From Winogradskyella immobilis (lineage in GTDB: Bacteria > Bacteroidota > Bacteroidia > Flavobacteriales > Flavobacteriaceae), in contig NZ_JAIQXX010000008.1 in the NCBI RefSeq assembly GCF_021887715.1, forward strand, positions 61,522-125,521: a stretch of 64,000 nt of DNA. The letters are read 5' to 3'. Below are positions 32,011 through 41,009 of this stretch, piece by piece (position 1 is the first letter of the stretch; each line of letters begins with the position of its first letter). The translations under genes were made by a program, and so were the position numbers. The notes beneath the pieces are model-generated. The model did no database searches. It saw only the letters and a program-made list of their open reading frames with translations, and had not been told where the DNA came from.

Positions 32011-33246
32011 TCAATACCAGCGTTTTTTCTTTTTCTTAGAACCTTCGCCTTTTCGTCCTTTTTTATATTTACTACCTTTCTTTTTATGAACTATCGGTTT
32101 AGCTTTAGGATCTAAAGGATACGGATGATCTTCTATTATTGGTATTTGAATATTAATAGATTGTTGTATCGTTTTTATATAATTCTTTTCATCAGCAGAA
32201 CATAAACTATATGCTATACCAATGCTGCCAGCTCTGCCTGTTCTACCAATTCTATGCACGTAAGTTTCTGGTATATTAGGTAAATCAAAATTTATAACAG
32301 CGTCTAATTCGTTAATATCAATACCACGAGCAGCAACATCTGTAGCGATTAATATATTAACATAGCCGTTTTTAAATTTATTAAGTGCGGTTTGTCGATC
32401 ACTCTGTGTTTTATCTCCATGGATACTGTCTGCTTTATAACCGTTTTTAATTAAGGTTTTTTCAAGCTTATCTACACCAAATTTGGTGCGTCTAAAAATG
32501 AGAATACTCCCTTTAATCGTGTTTCTTAAAAGATGCAAGCACAATTCAATTTTGTTACGTTTTGGGACATAGTATAAAACTTGGCTCACAGCATTAGATA
32601 CAGATTTAGATGGGGTAACGTCAATACGTTCTGGCGATTTTAAAATACCATTAGCTAATTGTTCTACCTTATAAGGAATAGTTGCTGAGAATAATAAAGT
32701 TTGTTTAGTCTCAGGGCAAAGACGTTCTATTTTTTTTACATCATCAATAAAACCCATGTCTAACATTAAATCGGCTTCATCTAATACTAAAGTCTCTATA
32801 TAATCTAAATTAATATAATCCTGTTTGTGTAAATCTAACAGACGACCAGGTGTAGCAATTAAAATATCAACTCCTTTTTTTAAAACATCTATTTGTGGTT
32901 CTATAGACGTGCCTCCAAAAACAACAAGAGATCTTAAGTTGGTGTATTTGGCATAGGTTTTAAAATTAGCATTAATCTGTGCCGCTAATTCTCTAGTAGG
33001 ACTAATAATTAAAGCTCTTATTTTTTTACCACGTTTTGATGCATCTTGCTTATCAAACAAAAGTTGCAAAATCGGTAACGCAAATGCAGCAGTTTTACCA
33101 GTACCCGTTTGTGCCGAAGCTATAATATCCTTTTTTTCTAATATAATTGGTATACATCGTTCTTGTACCAAAGTAGGTTCATCATAGCCAGAATCAGCAA
33201 TAGATTTAAGGATAGGTTTTATAAGTTGTAAGGCTTTAAATGACAT
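32011..33246 (-). CDS. DEAD-box RNA helicase (RhlE-like)
   Basis: An ATP-dependent RNA helicase of 411 residues with all core motifs: AQTGTGKT (45-52, motif I), PTRELAAQ (Ia), TPGRLLDL (Ib), DEAD (156-159, motif II), SAT (III), ATDVAARGID (V), HRIGRTGRAG (VI). The extreme C-terminus is a basic tail (KKKGSKYKKGRK and KKKKKRWY) that would bind RNA, as in RhlE/CsdA types. It acts in ribosome assembly or RNA decay. The octamer repeat lies directly after its stop codon. Confidence 0.95.
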   Translation of the reverse strand: MSFKALQLIKPILKSIADSGYDEPTLVQERCIPIILEKKDIIASAQTGTGKTAAFALPILQLLFDKQDASKRGKKIRALIISPTRELAAQINANFKTYAKYTNLRSLVVFGGTSIEPQIDVLKKGVDILIATPGRLLDLHKQDYINLDYIETLVLDEADLMLDMGFIDDVKKIERLCPETKQTLLFSATIPYKVEQLANGILKSPERIDVTPSKSVSNAVSQVLYYVPKRNKIELCLHLLRNTIKGSILIFRRTKFGVDKLEKTLIKNGYKADSIHGDKTQSDRQTALNKFKNGYVNILIATDVAARGIDINELDAVINFDLPNIPETYVHRIGRTGRAGSIGIAYSLCSADEKNYIKTIQQSINIQIPIIEDHPYPLDPKAKPIVHKKKGSKYKKGRKGEGSKKKKKRWY

Positions 33247-33277
33247 GAAAACACATTTAGAACAAAGGTAATTGGTT

Positions 33278-34096
33278 TTAATCGTATTCGTTTAGTCTTT
33301 TGTCTATAATTGTTTTTAAACCTTGAGCAATTAAATGGTTTTTATCCATGTGGATTGCTTTATCGATATATTGCTTAGCAAGATTTAAACTGTCCATTTT
33401 ATAATAAATGCTGGCCAGAGTATAAGGTTTAGCGGGTAAGCTGTCATCTATAATATCTAGATCAGAAATTGCAGTTCTGTAATCTTTTAATTCAGCTTTT
33501 AATAAAGCGCCATAAGTAATGTAAAAAGGCAGTTGTTTTTGATGTTGGTTTGCCAATACAGCCATACTGTCTAAAGCAGTTTTTGCACCGTGGCGCGCGT
33601 GCAAAATTTCTATGTATTCAGCTTTAATATAACTCTCTTCTGGATATTTGTGTACAAAAGTTCTAAAATTGATTTCAGACAAATTCATATGATTTGTTAT
33701 GTCTTCAGAAGAAGATCTTATATTTTGATCTCGATTATTCATCCGATGAATTCCTGATAAGAAAATATCAAAAATTAAACGTTCATTATGTTTTAATTTG
33801 CTTTTTGAAGCTTCTAATTCTTCAAATATTTTAAGACGCTCATCTAAATTTTGAGTAATGCGACCTACTAGACTTTTTCCTATTAAAAAATCAGCATCAA
33901 AAGTCATTGCCTTTCTAAAATAAGTTTCAGATAAAGTCCAGCGTCCGTTATCCATAATTTCTTCCCAACCTTTTTTATAATATATTCTGGAAGAATCACT
34001 TTCAGTACCATAATCAAAATCTTTAATAGATTGATCAGAAGAATTACAACTAGAAAATAAAACAATAGAAATAAGAAGAAGTGACAGATGTTTCAT
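33278..34096 (-). CDS. TPR-like lipoprotein
   Basis: The start at 34096 yields a lipoprotein signal (LSLLLISIVLFSSCNSS, lipobox Cys). A 30-residue upstream extension in the frame is dropped because it would not form a cleavable signal. The mature part contains paired helices of TPR type (about residues 30-60, 150-185, and 195-260, e.g. LASIYYKMDSLNLAKQYIDKAIHMD), suggesting a protein-protein scaffold. It is upstream of the helicase gene and divergent from grpE. Confidence 0.8.
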   Translation of the reverse strand: MKHLSLLLISIVLFSSCNSSDQSIKDFDYGTESDSSRIYYKKGWEEIMDNGRWTLSETYFRKAMTFDADFLIGKSLVGRITQNLDERLKIFEELEASKSKLKHNERLIFDIFLSGIHRMNNRDQNIRSSSEDITNHMNLSEINFRTFVHKYPEESYIKAEYIEILHARHGAKTALDSMAVLANQHQKQLPFYITYGALLKAELKDYRTAISDLDIIDDSLPAKPYTLASIYYKMDSLNLAKQYIDKAIHMDKNHLIAQGLKTIIDKRLNEYD

Positions 34097-34150
34097 ATTT
34101 ATACAATAATTTATGATGAATATAACGAATAAAAAAATAGTGATGACATT

Positions 34151-34182
34151 TTGACATTTTCTGAATATTGGCAGTACTTTTG
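34151..34182 (+). promoter_or_regulatory. grpE-dnaJ promoter
   Basis: TTG (34151-34153), 21 bp, then TACTTTTG (34175-34182) match the Bacteroidota -33/-7 consensus. A direct repeat TGACATTT lies just upstream (34145-34160). No CIRCE (HrcA) operator is visible. Confidence 0.6.
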
Positions 34183-34221
34183 CCATCTCTAAATCGAAGA
34201 TTTAAATATTAGTCTAAAATA

Positions 34222-34758
34222 ATGGGCAAAAAAGATAAAAATAAAGAGGTGGAAGAACCACAAGTAGAAGCAACAACTACTGAAACCGTTGAAGAGGAAA
34301 CACTAACGGTAGAAGAGCAGTTACAAGAAGATCTTGCAAAAGAAAAAGACAAATTTATGCGTCTTTTTGCAGAGTTTGAAAATTATAAAAAACGTACTAC
34401 AAAGGAGCGTATAGAATTATTTAAAACAGCGAGCCAAGATGTTATGACAGCTATGCTTCCTGTATTAGATGATTTTGAACGTGCTTTAACTCACATTGAA
34501 GATGATAAGGAAGCTGAAGAATTACGTAAAGGAGTTTTATTAATTTATCAAAAATTAATGACTACTCTAGAGCAAAAAGGACTTTCTAAAATAGAAGTAA
34601 AGCAAGGAGATGCTTTTAATGCAGATGATCATGAAGCCATAACACAAATTCCTGCTCCTTCTGAAGATTTAAAAGGTAAAATCATTGACGTGGTTGAACG
34701 CGGGTATAAATTAGGGGAAAAAGTGATACGTTTCCCAAAAGTAGTTATTGGGAAATAA
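34222..34758 (+). CDS. grpE: Nucleotide exchange factor GrpE
   Basis: GrpE removes ADP from DnaK during chaperone cycling. The acidic N-terminal extension (EEPQVEATTTETVEEETL) and coiled coil (about 30-70) precede the GrpE dimer region with FMRLFAEFENYKKRTTKERIE and LPVLDDFERALTHI, and the beta-wing region ends with IDVVERGYKLGEKVIRFPKVVIG, all diagnostic. It lies 30 bp ahead of dnaJ, with which it forms an operon under a housekeeping-type promoter. Confidence 0.97.
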   Translation: MGKKDKNKEVEEPQVEATTTETVEEETLTVEEQLQEDLAKEKDKFMRLFAEFENYKKRTTKERIELFKTASQDVMTAMLPVLDDFERALTHIEDDKEAEELRKGVLLIYQKLMTTLEQKGLSKIEVKQGDAFNADDHEAITQIPAPSEDLKGKIIDVVERGYKLGEKVIRFPKVVIGK

Positions 34759-34788
34759 TTAAAGCTACCCGATTTTTAGGGCAATATT

Positions 34789-35904
34789 ATGAAAGAAGAT
34801 TATTACGACATACTAGGCATCAGTAAAGGAGCCAGTGCCGCTGAGATAAAAAAGGCGTACAGAAAAATGGCTTTAAAGTATCATCCCGACAAAAATCCTG
34901 ATGATAAATCTGCTGAAGAAAAATTTAAAAAAGCAGCAGAAGCTTATGAAATTTTAAGTGATGCAGATAAAAAAGCGCGTTATGATCAGTTTGGTCATCA
35001 AGCTTTTGATGGCAATGGAGGCTTTGGAGGAGGTGGCATGAATATGGATGACATATTTAGTCAGTTTGGTGATATATTCGGTGGAGGCGGAGGCTTCAGT
35101 GGCTTCGGTGGTTTTGGAGGCGGAGGCGGAAGACGTTCTGTTAAAGGAAGTAATCTGCGTATTAGAGTTAAACTAACTTTAGATGAGGTTGCTAATGGAG
35201 TTGAGAAAAAAATAAAAGTAAAGCGTAAAGTACAAGCCGATGGTGTTACTTATAAAACCTGTTCTACATGTAATGGACAAGGCCAAGTTACACGAGTAAC
35301 CAATACCATTTTAGGACGTATGCAAACAGCATCTGCATGTCCTACATGTGGAGGTGCAGGCCAGAGTATAGATAAAAGACCTTCTAATGCTGATGCACAA
35401 GGTTTAGTTGCACAAGAAGAAACAGTAACCGTAAAAATACCTGCTGGTGTTGTAGATGGTATGCAGTTAAAAGTATCTGGTAAAGGAAATGGAGCTCCTG
35501 GTAATGGAATTTCAGGAGATTTATTAGTGGCTATACAAGAGCAAGAGCACGAAACTTTAAAGCGTGAAGGAGATAATCTACATTACGATTTGTATGTAAG
35601 TTTACCAGATGCGGTTTTAGGATCATCTCTAGAGATAGATACGGTTACAGGTAAAGTACGTATTAAAATAGAACCTGGTGTTCAGTCAGGTAAAATATTA
35701 CGTTTAAGAGGAAAAGGAATACCAAGTATTAACGGATATGGTAAAGGAGATTTGTTAGTTCATGTTAATGTATGGACTCCAAAAACGTTAAACAAAAAAC
35801 AAAAAGAGTTTTTTGAAAACATGCGTAATGATGAACATTTTCAGCCAAAACCTGAAAGTACGGACAAATCCTTTTTTGAAAAAGTGAAGGATATGTTTTC
35901 GTAA
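34789..35904 (+). CDS. dnaJ: Chaperone DnaJ (two-motif zinc finger form)
   Basis: DnaJ delivers unfolded substrates to DnaK and stimulates its ATPase. The J-domain (residues 1-70) carries the HPD motif at 32-34, followed by a Gly/Phe-rich linker (about 73-115) and substrate-binding beta-domains. The cysteine-rich region contains only two CxxCxGxG motifs (CSTCNGQG at 158-165, CPTCGGAG at 184-191) instead of the usual four, so a single zinc site is expected. The remaining sequence ([23 protein letters not shown]) is intact, so the loss looks like a lineage feature rather than decay. Confidence 0.96.
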   Translation: MKEDYYDILGISKGASAAEIKKAYRKMALKYHPDKNPDDKSAEEKFKKAAEAYEILSDADKKARYDQFGHQAFDGNGGFGGGGMNMDDIFSQFGDIFGGGGGFSGFGGFGGGGGRRSVKGSNLRIRVKLTLDEVANGVEKKIKVKRKVQADGVTYKTCSTCNGQGQVTRVTNTILGRMQTASACPTCGGAGQSIDKRPSNADAQGLVAQEETVTVKIPAGVVDGMQLKVSGKGNGAPGNGISGDLLVAIQEQEHETLKREGDNLHYDLYVSLPDAVLGSSLEIDTVTGKVRIKIEPGVQSGKILRLRGKGIPSINGYGKGDLLVHVNVWTPKTLNKKQKEFFENMRNDEHFQPKPESTDKSFFEKVKDMFS

Positions 35905-35940
35905 AACATTATCAATATTGATAAAAAAGAGTATATTTGA

Positions 35941-35976
35941 ATTACTGCTAATGCTAATTGGCAGTAATTTTTCTTT
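35941..35976 (+). terminator. Terminator of grpE-dnaJ
   Basis: The stem ATTACTGC/GCAGTAAT (35941-35948, 35961-35968) with a 12-nt loop is followed by TTTTTCTTTTT. Confidence 0.7.
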
Positions 35977-35992
35977 TTCATAGCAATTTTTT

Positions 35993-36030
35993 CCCATCCT
36001 TATTTTGCGATAAGGGTGGGTTTTGTTTTT
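35993..36030. terminator. Strong bidirectional hairpin
   Basis: CCCATCCTTAT/ATAAGGGTGGG (35993-36003 and 36010-36020) plus a T-run rightward; on the minus strand it also ends the gene at 36041. It is a second terminator after dnaJ. Confidence 0.75.
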
Positions 36031-36040
36031 TAAATAAACC

Positions 36041-36556
36041 CTATTCGTTTAAGTATTTTGTTTTGCCACATTGTGCAAAAGTGCTACCTCTAGTGATTGA
36101 AATTTTATTAGTATTAGAAAATTGTTGAAGTAATTTTCCGTACTCAGATTTTGTTTCATCCGAAATATTTGAGTTTCTAATATTATAAAAATAATGACTG
36201 ATACTGCCGTTAGGTTTAAAATAAAATTTATGTACAATATTTATGATAGAATCATTAGTGTTCCAATCAAAATCATTTTTAGAAATATAATTACCTATAT
36301 CTTGATGTAATTTTGTCCAAGAAGTTCGTATATCGTTATAATTAGATTTAGAAACCTGCGGGTTTAACAAATTAGGGTGAGTTTTGTCTAGTTCTAAACG
36401 ATTAAACGCATTAAAATTTTCCTTATCAGCAAAATTGTAAATTGCTACTGAAGAAGTTTTTAGGCGTGCTAATTTTTGCTCTTGATTGTTGTTTTTACAT
36501 GATATATTAATTATACAAAATGCAATTAGTAATACCATTTTTTTTACAGATGCCAT
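36041..36556 (-). CDS. Small lipoprotein, unknown
   Basis: A lipoprotein signal (LIAFCIINISCKNN, lipobox Cys) precedes about 150 residues of polar sequence with many Asn and Lys. No domain is recognised. The mature part carries phenylalanine and asparagine-rich segments (KFYFKPNGSISHYFYNI) and no clear catalytic motif. It is convergent with dnaJ and ends at the hairpin at 35993-36030. Confidence 0.7.
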   Translation of the reverse strand: MASVKKMVLLIAFCIINISCKNNNQEQKLARLKTSSVAIYNFADKENFNAFNRLELDKTHPNLLNPQVSKSNYNDIRTSWTKLHQDIGNYISKNDFDWNTNDSIINIVHKFYFKPNGSISHYFYNIRNSNISDETKSEYGKLLQQFSNTNKISITRGSTFAQCGKTKYLNE

Positions 36557-36711
36557 ATCTTTTGTTTATTTCAAATATAACTAAAAAGATAGTTTAAACT
36601 AATTTTTTAGTTACAAAATTATTTATATGAGTTATCCTATTATATTTTAATCAAACTCTGTAACATTTAATATATTTACGCATCTAACCTAACGAAACAA
36701 TACCAGTTTAT

Positions 36712-37638
36712 ATGAACGATTTATTAGTTGCTAATTCAGTTTCTAAAAACTTCGGAAACTTTAAAGCACTAAACCAAGTTTCTATTTCGGTGCCAAAGGG
36801 AAGTATTTTTGGACTTCTAGGACCAAATGGTGCAGGTAAAACCACATTAATACGTATTATCAATCAAATTACCTTACCAGATGAAGGTCATGTAATGCTC
36901 GATGGTCAGCCTTTAAAAGCTGAGCATATTAGGGATATTGGTTATTTGCCAGAAGAACGCGGTTTGTATAAATCAATGAAAGTTGGTGAACAAGCCTTGT
37001 ATTTAGCACAGTTAAAAGGCATGTCTAAATCTGAAGCCAAATTACAATTAAAATATTGGTTCGAAAAACTAGATATAGGAGATTGGTGGAATAAGAAAAT
37101 TCAAGAATTAAGTAAAGGTCAGGCTCAAAAAATACAATTTATAGTAACAGTATTACACCGACCAAAATTGTTGATTTTTGATGAACCTTTTTCTGGTTTT
37201 GATCCTATAAATGCAAACTTAATTAAGGACGAAATTCTTAAGCTTAGAGAAGAAGGATCAACAGTTATTTTTTCTACACACCGTATGGAATCTGTAGAAG
37301 AACTGTGTGACCATATTGCGTTAATACATGAATCTAATAAAATATTAGATGGAAAATTAACCGATATAAAACGAGAGTATAAATCCAACACGTTTGAAAT
37401 TGGATTGCAATCCAATAATAAAGAAGCTCTTATAACTTCAATTAAAGAACAATTTGAAGTTCTGCCAGCAACATTTAAAAATTTACATGATGATGTAAAG
37501 CTTAATGTAAAAGTTAAACCCGAAACATCACCAAACGATTTATTATCATTTTTAACGTCGAAAGCAGAGGTGCATCATTTTGTAGAAGTTATTCCTTCGG
37601 CTAATGATATTTTTATTCAAACTGTAAAAAATAATTAA
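36712..37638 (+). CDS. ABC-2 exporter ATP-binding protein
   Basis: The 308-residue ATPase has Walker A GPNGAGKTT (about residues 38-46), the signature LSKGQAQKIQF, Walker B LLIFDEPFSGFDP and a switch histidine (STHRMES). An extra C-terminal domain of about 70 residues ends at NN. The pattern fits the NatA/YhaQ type that drives ABC-2 exporters. It is followed by the permease after 1 bp, opening a five-gene block with MscS, a sigma-54-type regulator and PPK2. Confidence 0.95.
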   Translation: MNDLLVANSVSKNFGNFKALNQVSISVPKGSIFGLLGPNGAGKTTLIRIINQITLPDEGHVMLDGQPLKAEHIRDIGYLPEERGLYKSMKVGEQALYLAQLKGMSKSEAKLQLKYWFEKLDIGDWWNKKIQELSKGQAQKIQFIVTVLHRPKLLIFDEPFSGFDPINANLIKDEILKLREEGSTVIFSTHRMESVEELCDHIALIHESNKILDGKLTDIKREYKSNTFEIGLQSNNKEALITSIKEQFEVLPATFKNLHDDVKLNVKVKPETSPNDLLSFLTSKAEVHHFVEVIPSANDIFIQTVKNN

Positions 37639-37639
37639 G

Positions 37640-38950
37640 ATGAACCATCTCCCATTAATCATAAAACGAGAATATTTAACTAAAGTGCGAAACAAATCAT
37701 TTGTTATAATGACGTTTGTAAGCCCTTTAATAATGATTGCATTAATAGCAGTTGTATCATATCTCTCGCAATTAAATAATGATAAAAAACGCACCATTTC
37801 TATTTTAGATGAATCGGGTTTTGTGAGTGATGTTTTTGAGAATACAGAGAATACAACATATATTAAACTTAAAGGGATCAATCTAGATGATGCAAAAATA
37901 TCCGTAAAAGAACAAGAGCATTATGGATTACTTTATATAGGAAATGGAAACGTAGATGCCATTTCTAATAGTGTAAAATTCTTTTCAGAAGATTCACCTT
38001 CGTTAACAGTTATTTCTAGTTTAGAAAACAAATTAGAACAGAAACTTAAAGACACAAAATTAATTGCTAACGGTTTAGATAAAGAGGAAATTAATGCTTC
38101 TAGAACTAATATTAACATCAGTCAAGAGAGTTTTAGTGGGGAAAAAAGTTCTAAAATCGATAACATCTTAAAGTTGGCTTTTGGTGGTATTGCAGGTTAT
38201 CTTTTATTTATGTTTATCATTATTTATGGGAATATGATTATGCGTAGTGTTATTGAAGAAAAGACGAGTCGTATTATAGAAATCATTATTTCGTCAGTAA
38301 AACCTGTACAATTAATGATGGGTAAAATAATAGGAACATCTCTAGCAGGAGTTACACAGTTTGTAATTTGGGCGATACTTGGGAGCATTATGATGGTTGT
38401 TTTAAGTCTTATTTTTAATATAGATTTAATGTCGGCACAAACTCAACAGCAAGAGATTATGCAACAAGCTATTCAATCTCCAGGAATAGAAAATGAAATA
38501 AAACTTGCATTTGAATCTTTTAGAAATTTACCAATGATCAATTTGGTTATTGCATTTATATTTTTCTTCATTGGTGGTTACTTATTATATAGTTCACTTT
38601 ATGCTGCTATTGGTGCGGCTGTAGATAACGAAACAGATACGCAACAGTTTATGTTACCTATTTTAATGCCATTAATTTTAGCTGTTTATGTAGGTATATT
38701 TACAGTAATTGAAGATCCTCATGGTACAGTATCTACCGTATTTTCATTTATTCCATTTACATCGCCAGTAGTAATGCTAATGCGTATTCCTTTTGGAGTA
38801 CCACTATGGCAACAAGGTTTGTCTTTAGTAATATTAATTGGTACTTTTACTTTTACAGTTTGGTTTGCTGCAAAAATTTACCGTGTTGGTATTTTAATGT
38901 ATGGAAAAAAACCTACCTATAAAGAACTGTTTAAATGGTTAAAGTATTAA
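37640..38950 (+). CDS. ABC-2 type exporter permease
   Basis: The 436-residue permease has an N-terminal helix, a large extracytosolic domain (about 40-175), and five helices in the C-terminal half (from YLLFMFIIIYGNMIMRSVIEEKTSRIIEIIISSVKPVQLMMGKIIG). That conserved segment is the NatB/DUF3526-type ABC-2 signature. The substrate (Na+, an antibiotic or a peptide) is not known. The stop codon overlaps the ATG of the MscS gene (TAATG), which suggests coupled expression. Confidence 0.92.
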   Translation: MNHLPLIIKREYLTKVRNKSFVIMTFVSPLIMIALIAVVSYLSQLNNDKKRTISILDESGFVSDVFENTENTTYIKLKGINLDDAKISVKEQEHYGLLYIGNGNVDAISNSVKFFSEDSPSLTVISSLENKLEQKLKDTKLIANGLDKEEINASRTNINISQESFSGEKSSKIDNILKLAFGGIAGYLLFMFIIIYGNMIMRSVIEEKTSRIIEIIISSVKPVQLMMGKIIGTSLAGVTQFVIWAILGSIMMVVLSLIFNIDLMSAQTQQQEIMQQAIQSPGIENEIKLAFESFRNLPMINLVIAFIFFFIGGYLLYSSLYAAIGAAVDNETDTQQFMLPILMPLILAVYVGIFTVIEDPHGTVSTVFSFIPFTSPVVMLMRIPFGVPLWQQGLSLVILIGTFTFTVWFAAKIYRVGILMYGKKPTYKELFKWLKY

Positions 38951-39828
38951 TGATATTTCAAAAACTAAACAAAATAGAAGAAGTAGTAACGGAGAGTTCT
39001 GCATGGGAAAAAATTGAAGATTTTCTTCATCTCCACATTAATATTACTGATAAAATAAGTATTTCTACTCTAGATCTTATTATTGTATCCTTTGCTATTT
39101 TTATTACAGCCATTGTTCTAAGAGTATTATTTAGAATAATGACTCGGAGGTTACCATCAGAAGACAAAGGAAAATTCAAAGTCATCTTTGGGTATTTCAG
39201 GTGGTTAATCTATGTCATTATATTTTTAATTACTCTTAACTCTGTCGGAGTTAATGTTACAGCATTATTTGCAGCATCTGCGGCTTTACTGATTGGTATT
39301 GGTTTAGCATTACAAACTTTATTTCAAGATATTATTTCTGGGGTATTTATTTTAATAGATCAAACAGTACATGTCGGGGATATTATAGAAATAGATGATA
39401 GAGTTGGTCGTGTAGAAGAGATTAAATTAAGAACCACACGCGCAGTTACTATAGATAACAAAGTATTGGTCATACCAAATCATTTATACCTCACAAACCT
39501 TTTGTATAACTGGACACAAAATGGTTCCATAACTAGAGAAAGTATTGATGTAGGAGTAGCATATGGTAGCGATGTTGAATTGGTTAAAAAACTTTTAATA
39601 CAGGCTGCTGATATGCAGAAAGATGTATTAAAACACCCAGAACCTGTAGTAATTTTTAATAATTTTGGAGATAGTGCATTAGATTTTAAATTGGTATTTA
39701 CACTAAATGATAGTTTTAAAGCAACGTTTCCAAAAAGTGATATTCGTTTTACAATTGATAAATTATTCAGAGAGAATAACATAAGTATACCGTTTCCACA
39801 ACGCGATGTACACATTTATAATAAATAA
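38950..39828 (+). CDS. MscS family mechanosensitive channel
   Basis: This small-conductance channel releases solutes when membrane tension rises. It has one to two N-terminal helices (about residues 40-62 and 80-105), the pore helix TM3 (ALFAASAALLIGIGLALQTLFQDIISGVFILID at about 115-148) and a cytoplasmic vestibule (DIIEIDDRVGRVEEIKLRTTRAVTIDNKVLVIPN). The ATG at 38950 overlaps the permease stop codon, and is chosen over the in-frame start 15 bp earlier. Grouping with a polyphosphate kinase and ABC exporter points to osmotic or envelope stress. Confidence 0.93.
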   Translation: MIFQKLNKIEEVVTESSAWEKIEDFLHLHINITDKISISTLDLIIVSFAIFITAIVLRVLFRIMTRRLPSEDKGKFKVIFGYFRWLIYVIIFLITLNSVGVNVTALFAASAALLIGIGLALQTLFQDIISGVFILIDQTVHVGDIIEIDDRVGRVEEIKLRTTRAVTIDNKVLVIPNHLYLTNLLYNWTQNGSITRESIDVGVAYGSDVELVKKLLIQAADMQKDVLKHPEPVVIFNNFGDSALDFKLVFTLNDSFKATFPKSDIRFTIDKLFRENNISIPFPQRDVHIYNK

Positions 39829-39833
39829 TAAAC

Positions 39834-40997
39834 ATGCAGAAAATACTAATTATAGAAGATGAAGCCGCAATACGTAGAGTGCTTGTAAAAATTCTTTCTG
39901 AAGAAAGCGATACCTACCAAGTGCAAGAAGCAGAAGATGGTTTAGTAGGTATAGAAAAAATAAAAAAAGAAGATTACGACCTTGTACTTTGTGATATTAA
40001 AATGCCAAAAATGGATGGTGTAGAAGTATTAGAAGCAGTAAAGAAAATAAAGCCAGAAATACCTATGGTTATGATATCTGGCCATGGAGATTTAGATACA
40101 GCAGTAAATACAATGCGTCTTGGAGCTTTCGATTATATATCTAAACCACCAGATTTAAACCGTTTATTAAATACGGTACGTATAGCGTTAGATCGAAAAG
40201 AATTGGTGGTAGAAAATAAAAGACTTAAAAAGAAAGTCTCTAAGAATTACCAAATGATTGGTGAGAGTGATAGTATTGGCCGTATTAAAGATATGATTGA
40301 TAAAGTCGCGCCAACAGATGCACGTGTTTTAATCACAGGGCCAAACGGAACTGGTAAAGAGTTGGTAGCACATTGGTTACATCAAAAGAGTGATAGAAAT
40401 AAAGGTCCAATGATAGAGGTGAATTGCGCAGCCATTCCTAGTGAACTCATAGAAAGTGAGTTATTTGGTCATGTTAAAGGTGCATTTACTTCAGCAGCAA
40501 AAGATAGAGCAGGTAAATTTGAAGCTGCTAATAGTGGTACGATATTCTTAGATGAAATTGGTGACATGAGTCTTTCCGCGCAGGCTAAAGTGTTAAGAGC
40601 ATTACAAGAAAGTCGTATACAACGTGTTGGTAGTGATAAAGATATTAAAGTAAATGTACGTGTTGTTGCAGCAACAAATAAAAACCTTAAAAAGGAAATT
40701 GAAGATGGTAAATTTAGAGAAGATTTATATCATCGATTGGCTGTCATTTTAATTGAGGTACCAGCGTTAAACGATCGAAGAGAAGACATACCATTATTAA
40801 TTAATTATTTTTCTAAGAAGATTTCAGAAGAACAAGGAACTGCAGTAAAATCCTTTTCGGATAAAGCAATTAAATTACTTCAAAATTACGATTGGACAGG
40901 TAATATTCGTGAGTTGCGTAATGTTATAGAACGTTTAATTATCCTTGGAGGAAAAGAAGTTAGCGAAGCTGATGTTAAAGCATTTGCTTCAAAATAA
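39834..40997 (+). CDS. Sigma-54-type response regulator without DNA-binding domain
   Basis: The 387 residues comprise a receiver (phosphoacceptor D54, K104) and an AAA+ domain: Walker A GPNGTGKE (169-176), a sigma-54-contact loop GAFTSA (216-221; the consensus is GAFTGA), Walker B FLDEIG (238-243), an arginine finger region FREDLYHRL (294-302) and the C-terminal NYDWTGNIRELRNVIERL. The protein ends there; the usual Fis-type helix-turn-helix is missing. It is therefore an enhancer-independent regulator or one whose binding is supplied by a partner. No histidine kinase is adjacent (orphan). Confidence 0.93.
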   Translation: MQKILIIEDEAAIRRVLVKILSEESDTYQVQEAEDGLVGIEKIKKEDYDLVLCDIKMPKMDGVEVLEAVKKIKPEIPMVMISGHGDLDTAVNTMRLGAFDYISKPPDLNRLLNTVRIALDRKELVVENKRLKKKVSKNYQMIGESDSIGRIKDMIDKVAPTDARVLITGPNGTGKELVAHWLHQKSDRNKGPMIEVNCAAIPSELIESELFGHVKGAFTSAAKDRAGKFEAANSGTIFLDEIGDMSLSAQAKVLRALQESRIQRVGSDKDIKVNVRVVAATNKNLKKEIEDGKFREDLYHRLAVILIEVPALNDRREDIPLLINYFSKKISEEQGTAVKSFSDKAIKLLQNYDWTGNIRELRNVIERLIILGGKEVSEADVKAFASK

Positions 40998-41009
40998 AAT
41001 TTATGGATT

